From Bacteroidota bacterium (GTDB taxonomy: Bacteria; Bacteroidota; Bacteroidia; Bacteroidales; UBA10428), in NCBI GenBank assembly GCA_017860375.1, contig JAGDMB010000046.1, positions 1 to 11,799 of the forward strand: a stretch of 11,799 nt of DNA, in the 5' to 3' direction. Both the position numbers and the translations under genes were made by a program. The notes below the pieces were generated by a model. It searched no databases. It was not told where the DNA came from and worked only from the letters and a program-made list of their open reading frames with translations. The first letter of the stretch is position 1, and the number at the start of each line of letters is the position of its first letter. Of this stretch, positions 1 to 6,791 are shown in pieces.

Positions 1-1
1 T

Positions 2-103
2 CTTGCGGGGGATCGCAGGGCAGCATGCGGTTCAGCGCCGGCAGCGGGTTTATCCCTTACCAGAATAACCTATCCGGATCGGGTAAAAAAAAGGGATTGT
101 TAA
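2..103 (+). CDS. truA: tRNA pseudouridine synthase A, C-terminal end only
   Basis: This is the 3' end of a gene that begins left of the window; 33 codons and a TAA stop at 101-103 are visible. The peptide contains AGDRRAACGSAPAAGLSL followed by TRITYP. That fits the end of TruA, where a small-residue and proline segment is followed by a hydrophobic strand ending in a YP pair. TruA converts uridine to pseudouridine at positions 38-40 of the tRNA anticodon arm in the cytoplasm. The catalytic aspartate lies outside the window. The other two forward frames give peptides I do not recognise. The call rests on a short motif, so it is probable rather than certain. Confidence 0.68.
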   Translation, partial: LAGDRRAACGSAPAAGLSLTRITYPDRVKKRDC

Positions 104-206
104 CATTTATTCATGATATTGTATCCACTGAAATCAGTTAAGCCTTATTATTGCATTTCATTTATAGCGTTTTATTGTATAGGATCAACTTTAATGCATT
201 CGGATT

Positions 207-725
207 ATGAAAAAAGCCTTTATTCTGGTTTTCATCATGGCCGTTATAAGCAATATGTCCTATTCCCAGATGGGCATTCCCAAAGCACAGGCCATGTTTA
301 TCTTCAATTTCTGCCGGTTGATCGAATGGCCGGCATCCTACAGGACCGGAACTTTTAAAATTGCTGTCCTGGGCACGTCAGCCGTTGCCGATGAACTTGA
401 GGTATATACCCAGGGGAAAAAAATAGGTTCCCAGGAAATTCAAATCATTCGCTTCAAGTCACCGGAAGAAATCAATTCATGCCATATCCTTTTTGTTCCC
501 TTTGCGCGGTCAAAACAATTGACCGAAATTTCATCCGCCTGTAACAGCGCAGGAAAGAGTATTCTGATCATCACAGAAAAGAACGGCGCCTTGAATGAAG
601 GTTCTGCCATAAATTTCATCATACAGGAAGATAAACTCAAATTTGAACTGAAAGGTGAAAATGCGAGCAAATACGGGATAAAAGTCAGCTCCAAACTCCA
701 GGAAATGGCAATGATGGGTGCCTGA
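207..725 (+). CDS. YfiR family (DUF4154) secreted protein, copy 1
   Basis: The 172-residue protein starts with a signal peptide (MKK, a hydrophobic core at about 4-18, probable cleavage near S20/Q21), so it should be periplasmic. The mature part matches the YfiR/DUF4154 family. An N-terminal helix contains KAQAMFIFNF and then EWP (about 26-42). A CHILF strand sits at 92-96. The family signature ALNEGSAINF lies at 128-137, followed by KLKFEL and a closing SSKLQEMA helix. In Pseudomonas, YfiR is a periplasmic repressor of the diguanylate cyclase YfiN; no such partner is visible here. A second copy follows 211 bases downstream. The ATG at 207 places the signal peptide correctly, but no Shine-Dalgarno is visible, which is common in this phylum. 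The binding partner is unknown. Confidence 0.85.
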   Translation: MKKAFILVFIMAVISNMSYSQMGIPKAQAMFIFNFCRLIEWPASYRTGTFKIAVLGTSAVADELEVYTQGKKIGSQEIQIIRFKSPEEINSCHILFVPFARSKQLTEISSACNSAGKSILIITEKNGALNEGSAINFIIQEDKLKFELKGENASKYGIKVSSKLQEMAMMGA

Positions 726-781
726 TCCTTATTTCTGCTTTAATCCTACCCGACTTGTTGTTGGCTTTTCAGGCATTTTTT
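719..781 (+). terminator. possible weak terminator after YfiR copy 1
   Basis: A seven-base arm (719-725, overlapping the stop codon) pairs perfectly with 769-775, and six T residues follow at 776-781. The 43-base loop is long for an intrinsic terminator and I see no strong inner stem. The T run right after the second arm is the main support. It would separate the two YfiR-like genes. Confidence 0.25.
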
Positions 782-838
782 GTCTGCGTTATGTAACTTT
801 TATATGCTGTTAGCCGTTTTACATAATGGTTTTGTCAT

Positions 839-846
839 TAATTTTG
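839..846 (+). promoter_or_regulatory. predicted -7 promoter element for YfiR copy 2
   Basis: TAATTTTG matches the Bacteroidota -7 consensus TAnnTTTG exactly. A TTTT at 817-820 lies 18 bases upstream, where the weaker -33 TTTG box would be expected. Transcription would begin near 853 and leave a leader of roughly 85 bases before the ATG at 937. This suggests copy 2 can be expressed separately from copy 1, which shows no comparable element in its own upstream region. Confidence 0.4.
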
Positions 847-936
847 GCATACCTATCAAGCATTCTTCGGCAACGGAAATTGCGGCTCGACTTTTGAGAG
901 ATGATTGGATAAAATATAACCATTAAAGGATTGGTC

Positions 937-1446
937 ATGAAAAAAATCGTACTATGGATTGGTTTGATATGCCTGATCCTGCCTTTGCAGGCACAAACCG
1001 GAATACCCAAAGCACAAGCCATGTTTATCTACAATTTCTCAAGGCTGGTTGAATGGCCTTTGTCCTATAAATCAGGTCCCTTTGTTATTGGTATTCTCGG
1101 AGGTTCAGCCGTAGCCGATGAACTCGAAGTGTATGCCCAGGGGAAAAAAGTCGGCACGCAGGATATTCAGGTCAAAAGGTTTAAAACAATGCAGGAGATT
1201 ACGGTTTGCCATATTTTATTCATTCCCTTTGCACGTACCAAGCAAATGGCTGAAATCCTGAGCGCCTTGCAGGGAAAAAACACCTTGCTTATCACAGAAA
1301 AAAACGGGGCATTGAATGAAGGTTCTGCCATTAACTTTGTCATCCTTGCCGATAAAATTAAATTTGAACTGCAAGCGGATAATATCACCAAATACGGATT
1401 GAAGTACAGTTCAAAACTCCAGGAAATGGCTAATGCCGGTTCCTGA
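937..1446 (+). CDS. YfiR family (DUF4154) secreted protein, copy 2
   Basis: This 169-residue secreted protein is a close paralogue of copy 1. By eye it is about 60% identical over the mature part, with only one two-residue gap. It has a signal peptide ending near LQAQ, then GIPKAQAMFIYNF and EWP, an invariant SAVADELEVY block, CHILF, ITEKNGALNEGSAINF, KIKFEL and SSKLQEMA. I chose the ATG at 937 over the in-frame TTG at 931, because AAAGGA at 925-930 is well placed as a ribosome binding site for the ATG and the resulting MKK start gives a clean signal peptide. The stop lies four bases from the end of the opposing aroE. The likely role is periplasmic ligand or partner binding; the partner is not identifiable. 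Confidence 0.86.
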   Translation: MKKIVLWIGLICLILPLQAQTGIPKAQAMFIYNFSRLVEWPLSYKSGPFVIGILGGSAVADELEVYAQGKKVGTQDIQVKRFKTMQEITVCHILFIPFARTKQMAEILSALQGKNTLLITEKNGALNEGSAINFVILADKIKFELQADNITKYGLKYSSKLQEMANAGS

Positions 1447-1450
1447 AGCC

Positions 1451-2206
1451 TTATACGCAGTCATCGTTCCATATTTCCCATGCTTTTTCAGCCTGCAGGC
1501 TGAGCATAGAAAGCCCGTTGACAACGCGCGCCCCCCATTGTTTTCCCCTTGCAAGGAATTTTGTCTCCGCCGGATTGTATATTAAGTCGTACAACAAATG
1601 CTTCACCGTGATAAATTCATAGGGAATATCCGGGCAGGCATCTGTATCAGGAACCATACCCACCGGAGTTGTATTGACGATGAGCTGGGCATGGTAAAGA
1701 ACAGGTCCGCAAAGGTCAGTGTAGGAAATCTGATCACTCCGCATGGGATGACGGGAAACAAAAAGGCACGAAATTCCCAACTTTTTCAGTACCGAGGCTA
1801 CTGCTTTGGCGGCCCCGCCTGTACCAAGAATTATGGCATCGGTAATATTCTTATTCAGGAACGGTAACAGGGAGGTATAAAATCCAAAAGAATCTGTATT
1901 GTATCCTTTGAGAAATGGTTTTCCGCGGTGCCGGTCTATTTTAACCGTATTTACCGCACCTATTTCAGAGGCATTATCATCGATGTAGTCAAGGTGGGCC
2001 AAGACTTTTTCTTTGTAGGGAATGGTTACATTAAATCCTTGCAGATCAGGAGTATCCTTCACCAATCGGGATAATTCCTCAAGCGATTGCAGGGGAAAAT
2101 TCTCGTAGCGGCACTCCGAAAGATTCTCCCGTGCAAACTTCTCTTCAAAATAATGCTTTGAGAAGGAATGCGACAACGGGTATCCGATGAGACCATATCG
2201 TTTCAT
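1451..2206 (-). CDS. aroE: shikimate dehydrogenase
   Basis: AroE reduces 3-dehydroshikimate to shikimate with NADPH in the cytoplasm, a step towards chorismate and the aromatic amino acids. The 251-residue length is normal or slightly short for the family. The substrate site is complete: PLSHSFS (S12, S14), NVTIPYK with catalytic K65, GAVNT with N86, and GYNTD with catalytic D105. The Rossmann glycine loop is GTGGAAKA (about 128-135), followed by a basic patch in SRHPMR suited to NADP. NTTPVGM (178-184) and the C-terminal NGLSMLSLQAEKAW helix complete the fold. The gene lies 69 bases after the ComA homologue in the same direction, with a strong hairpin between them and no separate promoter visible, so cotranscription is likely. 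Confidence 0.95.
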   Translation of the reverse strand: MKRYGLIGYPLSHSFSKHYFEEKFARENLSECRYENFPLQSLEELSRLVKDTPDLQGFNVTIPYKEKVLAHLDYIDDNASEIGAVNTVKIDRHRGKPFLKGYNTDSFGFYTSLLPFLNKNITDAIILGTGGAAKAVASVLKKLGISCLFVSRHPMRSDQISYTDLCGPVLYHAQLIVNTTPVGMVPDTDACPDIPYEFITVKHLLYDLIYNPAETKFLARGKQWGARVVNGLSMLSLQAEKAWEIWNDDCV

Positions 2207-2231
2207 ACTGCAGGTTGTTGCGCCGCCAACA

Positions 2232-2257
2232 CCGGCGAAAGTCCTTCGTTTCGCCGG
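2232..2257. other. perfect intergenic hairpin between comA homologue and aroE
   Basis: CCGGCGAAA at 2232-2240 and TTTCGCCGG at 2249-2257 are exact reverse complements, giving a nine-pair GC-rich stem with an eight-base loop. It sits in the 69-base gap of a probable two-gene transcript. No T run follows on either strand, so it does not look like an ordinary intrinsic terminator. A role in RNA processing, in 3'-end protection of the upstream message, or in partial attenuation is possible but is inference. Confidence 0.55.
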
Positions 2258-2275
2258 GCCTGGCGAATGAATTGT

Positions 2276-3085
2276 TCAGATCTTGGCATATTTCCCGGAA
2301 TCAGGCCTGTACTCTTTTAACCGGTCGGGAAGAAAATCAAAAAATGTATCTCCGCGCAGGCCACGCCTCAGGCATTCCAAAGGAATTACATCCACAGGAG
2401 CAATATTTCCCAGGTTGGTATTCGCTCCCAGAAGTTTGATAAACCATACCTGCTGCTTGCCGGTGGGGGCCTCCCAAAGAATTTGACCCGGTTTTATCTG
2501 GCCGGTAATATGGGATATCAGTTCTTCGTTAGCCGTGCCGTCATTATGATAAATTCCTACCGTTCCGCTTTCACGTGCTTCCGCAATGACTTTCCATGCT
2601 CCGGTAGCAAGTTCGGTTTTCATCATCTCAATCCAGACCTCATCGGGTATTTCTACCCCTTTTTGTTTGGAACCGACTTCGGAAAGTACGGTAACGTATT
2701 TTGACAAACGGCTTATGTAATCAAGTTTCTGATGGTGAGGCATATACATTGATCCATCGGATATTTCAGCGGTATCCAGTTTCAGCCTTTCAATCAGCTT
2801 CATATACTCATCCACCATATCCCGGATGGCAAAAGCCTCAAATAAGGTTCCTCCCAGGTATACCTTTATCTTTGATTCCTGGTAAAGCCTGATCTTGGTC
2901 TCAAGTATTTTTCCGGTCACAACGGCAGTGCCAAAGCCAAGTTTCACCAGATCGGTATACTCCGAACAGCTTTCTATGAAGTTCTCGGTTTCCCGTATGC
3001 TTAATCCCTTGTCCATCATCATCGTCAAACCTTCATCCCTTGGTTTCACAGGACGATCAGGCATATAGGGCAACTTTATTTCCAT
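2276..3085 (-). CDS. phosphosulfolactate synthase (ComA) family protein
   Basis: In methanogens ComA adds sulfite to phosphoenolpyruvate to make (2R)-phospho-3-sulfolactate, the first step of coenzyme M synthesis; Bacillus has a homologue, YitD. The 269-residue protein is full length for the family and keeps its motifs in order: KPRDEGLTMMMDKGLS (14-29), DLVKLGFGT (45-53), LGGTLFE (77-83), EISDGS (107-112), LSEVGSKQ (134-141), ARESGTVGIY (170-179), ILWEAPTGKQQ (202-212) and NLGNIAP with LE.LRRGLRGDT (224-247). It is soluble, with no signal peptide. It has its own upstream promoter element and precedes aroE. Family membership is clear. The product made here is not: no ComB, ComC or other sulfonate gene is in the window. 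Confidence 0.85.
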   Translation of the reverse strand: MEIKLPYMPDRPVKPRDEGLTMMMDKGLSIRETENFIESCSEYTDLVKLGFGTAVVTGKILETKIRLYQESKIKVYLGGTLFEAFAIRDMVDEYMKLIERLKLDTAEISDGSMYMPHHQKLDYISRLSKYVTVLSEVGSKQKGVEIPDEVWIEMMKTELATGAWKVIAEARESGTVGIYHNDGTANEELISHITGQIKPGQILWEAPTGKQQVWFIKLLGANTNLGNIAPVDVIPLECLRRGLRGDTFFDFLPDRLKEYRPDSGKYAKI

Positions 3086-3128
3086 GACATTTTTGTTTTA
3101 TGATTGGTTATTGTATGGATCTCGGATG

Positions 3129-3136
3129 CAAAAGTA
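3129..3136 (-). promoter_or_regulatory. predicted -7 promoter element for comA homologue and aroE
   Basis: On the minus strand this reads TACTTTTG, an exact match to TAnnTTTG. It lies 43 bases before the ATG at 3085, within the 125-base gap after the lipoprotein gene. No clear TTTG -33 box is found 19-21 bases further upstream. Transcription would start near 3122. This gap is the largest within the minus-strand run, which fits a transcription unit beginning here. Confidence 0.45.
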
Positions 3137-3210
3137 ATTTATTTTCCCTGACCGGGATTTTCTGGCTGTTTTATTTCATCTGCGGTTTGGAAAGCCTCAG
3201 CATATCCCAA

Positions 3211-5829
3211 TCAGGGCATAGTTTCAGGGCTCACTTGTTCAAATGTATTTTTTGCATCGGTGTACAAGGTTTTTAGCTCGCCCACCAATGGATCGCTATT
3301 GCCCAGTCCATCTGCAATACGATCGAGATGTTCTTTCAGGGATAACAGCGTTTCAGCACCGCTGATGGTGTTCTTTTTCACCTGGTCTTTCTGCTTCAGC
3401 AGAAGGTTGATCTCGAGCATTCCTGACAATGCATCACCAAACTCCAGTAGTTCTTTAGCGGCATCATGGCCATAGTGCGATACCAGTATCTTCCATAATG
3501 AAAAATCAGGGTCATACGCATCCATGTTCCAGTAAAAATCAAGGGCTGTAAGCATTTTTATTTCTTCAAGCTCCGATTGAACGGATTGATTGATAACAAC
3601 CCTGTTCCTGTTTATCCGGTCTTTATTAAAGCACAATTCATCATTGCTATAGGGTTCAAAGAAATTATAGAGCCGCAGCTTGTGGGGATAAAACGGCGTG
3701 GATCCGCCGTAGCCGGCCTTTTTTGAAACCGTCATCAGGGAATTGTCCAGCAATACAGGTGAGCTGTTCAGCAGGCTGTTGTATCTGAAAATATCCGCCG
3801 CATCTGTATTAATGGTATAGAATGAGCTTCCCGACCAAAGAAAACTCACTTCTTCATCCAGATCATCTATCAGCGTGGCCAGAAAAACATCGGCATAACC
3901 CAGGGAATAGTCCACCAGTTCATTGTTATACCAGGGCAGGCAATATTCCAGGCACTGACCGGGACAATTGTCCAGCATGTAATTTTTCAGCTGCATAATC
4001 AACCGGGATTCCTCCCTGAATTTATCGGTCAGTTTAAGCACTTCGACGGGATTATACACCAGGGTTGAATCTTCAGGGAAAAGAAAAGACGGAGCTACCG
4101 ACAATCCTGCAGCATGGGCTTCTTTTCCGGTCTCAATAATTTCTTTCAGCAGGCTTTCTCTTCCGGTTGTCAAGGCTTTAAAAAGATCATCCGCAGGCGC
4201 ATCAGAAGGGGTTGAAGCAATGCCGGGATCAGAGCCAGGCACAATCCATTGGAAAAACCGGAATAAATCCGGATTTTCCCACTGGCTGCCAAAGGATTTC
4301 AGGGAATTCAAATAGAACGGTGCCGTCGAATCGGGATCCAAACCAATATAGGCGCCATTGAGTTTATACGTCAACAGATCCTGAATCCTACTGCGGTGAT
4401 AATCAAGTTCCGTTTGGTCTTTCCATGCCTTTATGCTGTAAAAGCGCTGATGGGTATCCGGAAAATCAATGATCCGCGCATTATAAAATACCGGAACGCG
4501 GTGATCAAACAATTGCAGAACCGTGCTGGCCGCGTAAAAATCTCCGGTTTCGCTATTCCCGGCAAGGAAAATCACATTGGGCAGATCATTGCTGGTAAAG
4601 ACAAAATATCCCTGATCATGACCGGAAATTGCATGTAACGGAAGGAATTCTCTGTACTTTTCATACAATGGCGTTTTGCCAATGCTGAAAACAAGCGTAG
4701 ATTGATTCAGCTCATTCTGGCTGATGGAGGACTGGACTTTCACCTGGGACAAGAGATCCTCACCGGCTTCGGCTTTCTTCATGACCTGTTTGATCTTTTC
4801 AAGCAACAGGGCTGCAGCCTGTTCCGTTTCTTTGCCTGACCGGGAGGGCACAATAATTTTGGGCAGTGATGCTGCCTTTTGTCCTGGTTTATACAGGACC
4901 ACGGATCCCAGTTTGCTTATCTTTTTAGGAGTGGGGAGGATCAAATCCTGCTTTGTCAGCGTGGAATCCATGATAAGGCTGAATCTCTCAAGGGGGGTAA
5001 AATTGGCACGGGTATAATGAAAATCAACATCGTCAATCCACATGGTACCGGTTCCTTTCAGACCAATAAAAATTCGCACATACCGCGCATTATCGGGAAT
5101 ATCGCCTTCGCTGAAGGGGAAGCTGTGGGATTTGCCGATCACTCTGCCCCAGGCAAATTCTTTAATATAGTTGAAGTTCGCAAAGGAAAGGGATTTAAAG
5201 GAATTATCGATTTTCTGGTCTTTGAATGGCATCAGGTACCGTGAGTCAATCAGAATCTTATTCTTGTCATAATACAGAATCTTAACGTCAATGGCATCAT
5301 GCATGCGGGTTCCGAGGCGCGCGCTATAAGGCCGGATATCCTGCAGGCGGGTATAAAAAGAAAAGGAATAATTACCGGGCACAACCCGTATAAAGGCACT
5401 CATGATTCCATCGCCGTTTTCCACCATCTCATCCGCGGCCGCCCGCGAAATCTTTACGGCATGTTTTCCTGAATATACATTTTCATCTGTCAGCGAAGAG
5501 TCTGCGATCCGATCGATCCATTGCACATCGTCACCGGTTTGCTGCCATCCGTCGATTGAATAGGATTTGCGCAGGCTGTCTACCGACAGCCATTTACCCG
5601 TTTCAAATGAACCGTTGCGGACCAGGTTCCCTTTTTCGATTTTCTGCTGCCGGATAAAATAGGGAATGGCCAGGACATTATTGCTTGACCAGGCCGGTAG
5701 ATGACTTTCCTGTTTACCGGCCTGACGGCAGGAGGAGCTTATTAAGCCTGCAAGGATCAATAAAGCCGCAAAGGTCAGGTGTTGAAGCTTCACCGGGGCA
5801 ATGGGTTTTCTGTGACTCGAAAATTCCAT
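3211..5829 (-). CDS. large lipoprotein with CBM-like and GH84-like domains, probably not catalytic
   Basis: The 872-residue protein has a lipoprotein signal peptide (hydrophobic core about 18-30, SSSC with lipidated C34), so it is probably anchored in the inner or outer membrane. Residues about 66-273 look like a carbohydrate-binding jelly roll (NGSFETG start, TMWIDDVDF end). Residues about 296-455 match the N-terminal alpha/beta domain found before GH20 and GH84 catalytic domains, with GYFVFTSNDLPNVIFLAGN and GDFYAASTVLQL. Residues about 456-700 follow the GH84 barrel in outline (RSRIQDLLTYKLNGAYIG, then VSFLWSGSSFY). However, the GFYG motif and the catalytic Asp-Asp strand of GH84 enzymes are not seen. 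A helical C-terminal part follows (ALDFYWNMDAYDPD at 762-775). It starts 28 bases after folD, so it is probably cotranscribed. The function is unknown; binding of a GlcNAc-containing glycan is a guess. Confidence 0.65.
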   Translation of the reverse strand: MEFSSHRKPIAPVKLQHLTFAALLILAGLISSSCRQAGKQESHLPAWSSNNVLAIPYFIRQQKIEKGNLVRNGSFETGKWLSVDSLRKSYSIDGWQQTGDDVQWIDRIADSSLTDENVYSGKHAVKISRAAADEMVENGDGIMSAFIRVVPGNYSFSFYTRLQDIRPYSARLGTRMHDAIDVKILYYDKNKILIDSRYLMPFKDQKIDNSFKSLSFANFNYIKEFAWGRVIGKSHSFPFSEGDIPDNARYVRIFIGLKGTGTMWIDDVDFHYTRANFTPLERFSLIMDSTLTKQDLILPTPKKISKLGSVVLYKPGQKAASLPKIIVPSRSGKETEQAAALLLEKIKQVMKKAEAGEDLLSQVKVQSSISQNELNQSTLVFSIGKTPLYEKYREFLPLHAISGHDQGYFVFTSNDLPNVIFLAGNSETGDFYAASTVLQLFDHRVPVFYNARIIDFPDTHQRFYSIKAWKDQTELDYHRSRIQDLLTYKLNGAYIGLDPDSTAPFYLNSLKSFGSQWENPDLFRFFQWIVPGSDPGIASTPSDAPADDLFKALTTGRESLLKEIIETGKEAHAAGLSVAPSFLFPEDSTLVYNPVEVLKLTDKFREESRLIMQLKNYMLDNCPGQCLEYCLPWYNNELVDYSLGYADVFLATLIDDLDEEVSFLWSGSSFYTINTDAADIFRYNSLLNSSPVLLDNSLMTVSKKAGYGGSTPFYPHKLRLYNFFEPYSNDELCFNKDRINRNRVVINQSVQSELEEIKMLTALDFYWNMDAYDPDFSLWKILVSHYGHDAAKELLEFGDALSGMLEINLLLKQKDQVKKNTISGAETLLSLKEHLDRIADGLGNSDPLVGELKTLYTDAKNTFEQVSPETMP

Positions 5830-5857
5830 ATTTTCCGTTACACTTGATTACAGAATC

Positions 5858-6739
5858 CTATGGATATATTGTTTTTTTTGCCGAAAGCAATGTATTTTTC
5901 AGCAAGGCGACGACGGTCAGTAAGCCCACACCACCCGGAACCGGGGTGATGTAACTGCAGTGCGGGGCCACCTCATCAAATTTGACATCTCCGATCAGCT
6001 TCCATCCCGATTTTGTCACCTCCGATTTCATACGGGTTATTCCCACATCGATAACCACCGCTCCTTCCTTGACCATGTCGGCCCTGATAAATTCCGGCTT
6101 ACCCATGGCCGCTATCAGAATATCAGCCTGCCGTGTAATATCCTTCAGGTTTACCGTGCGGCTATGGCACAGGGTTACTGTGGCATCACCGGGATATCCT
6201 TTGCGGGAAAGCAGGATGCTGACAGGTTTGCCAACAATATTGCTGCGGCCGACCACCACACAGGATTTTCCGGCAGTCGGGATATTATAGCGTTTCAGGA
6301 TCTCCAAAATGCCGGCCGGGGTTGCGGACAGATAAGAAGGTATGCCAATCACCATCCGGCCAATGTTCATAGGATGAAAACCATCCACATCCTTCCGTAT
6401 ATCAATGGCTTCGATGACATGCCTTTCGGCAATATGAGGCGGTAACGGAAGCTGAACGATCAAACCGTCAATATCGGCATCGTCATTCATGGCGGCAATT
6501 TTAAGCAGCAGTTCCTTTTCTGTAACCTGTTCTTCAAACCTCACGAGGGTGGACTTTATACCCACTTCAGCACAGGCTTTGACCTTGCCTGCCACATAGG
6601 TTTCACTTCCTCCATCATGACCGACAAGTATGGCTGCCAGATGGGGCGTTTTACCACCCGCAGCTTTGAAGGCTGCAACTTCGGAGGCTATCTCCTGCTT
6701 CATTTCAGCGGTCAGCTTTTTTCCGTCGAGCAATTGCAT
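5858..6739 (-). CDS. folD: methylenetetrahydrofolate dehydrogenase / methenyltetrahydrofolate cyclohydrolase
   Basis: FolD interconverts 5,10-methylene-, 5,10-methenyl- and 10-formyl-tetrahydrofolate in the cytoplasm, supplying formyl groups for purines and initiator tRNA. The 293-residue length is normal. The catalytic pair is present as Y48 and K52 in SETYVAGKVKAC. VQLPLP (Q96), KDVDGFHP (D119), the cofactor segment VVVGRSNIVGKPVS (161-174), GDATVTLCHSRT and VIDVGITR are all intact. One oddity is ITPVPGGVGLLT at 264-275, where the family almost always has GGVGPMT. The gene lies 52 bases after ffh and 28 before the lipoprotein gene, in one direction. No TAnnTTTG element is seen ahead of it, so it is likely read from the ffh promoter. 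Confidence 0.95.
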   Translation of the reverse strand: MQLLDGKKLTAEMKQEIASEVAAFKAAGGKTPHLAAILVGHDGGSETYVAGKVKACAEVGIKSTLVRFEEQVTEKELLLKIAAMNDDADIDGLIVQLPLPPHIAERHVIEAIDIRKDVDGFHPMNIGRMVIGIPSYLSATPAGILEILKRYNIPTAGKSCVVVGRSNIVGKPVSILLSRKGYPGDATVTLCHSRTVNLKDITRQADILIAAMGKPEFIRADMVKEGAVVIDVGITRMKSEVTKSGWKLIGDVKFDEVAPHCSYITPVPGGVGLLTVVALLKNTLLSAKKTIYP

Positions 6740-6791
6740 AATGCCGGATTTCTTTTATTCGTTATATAGTCGCACCGTTGCGCCTTTCCTC

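Noticed and set aside
104..206. A promoter for YfiR copy 1 in the gap after truA.
   Set aside because: I found no exact TAnnTTTG element in these 103 bases; read-through from truA or a divergent promoter cannot be distinguished.
113..358. An 81-codon + strand frame overlapping the start of YfiR copy 1.
   Set aside because: It overlaps the signal peptide and family core of a clear secreted protein in another frame and matches nothing known.
5868..5880. A run of eight T (eight A on the coding strand) near the folD end as a programmed frameshift that might fuse FolD to the lipoprotein.
   Set aside because: Both shifted frames reach a stop before the lipoprotein start, so no fusion would result, and the affected residues are the last few of FolD.
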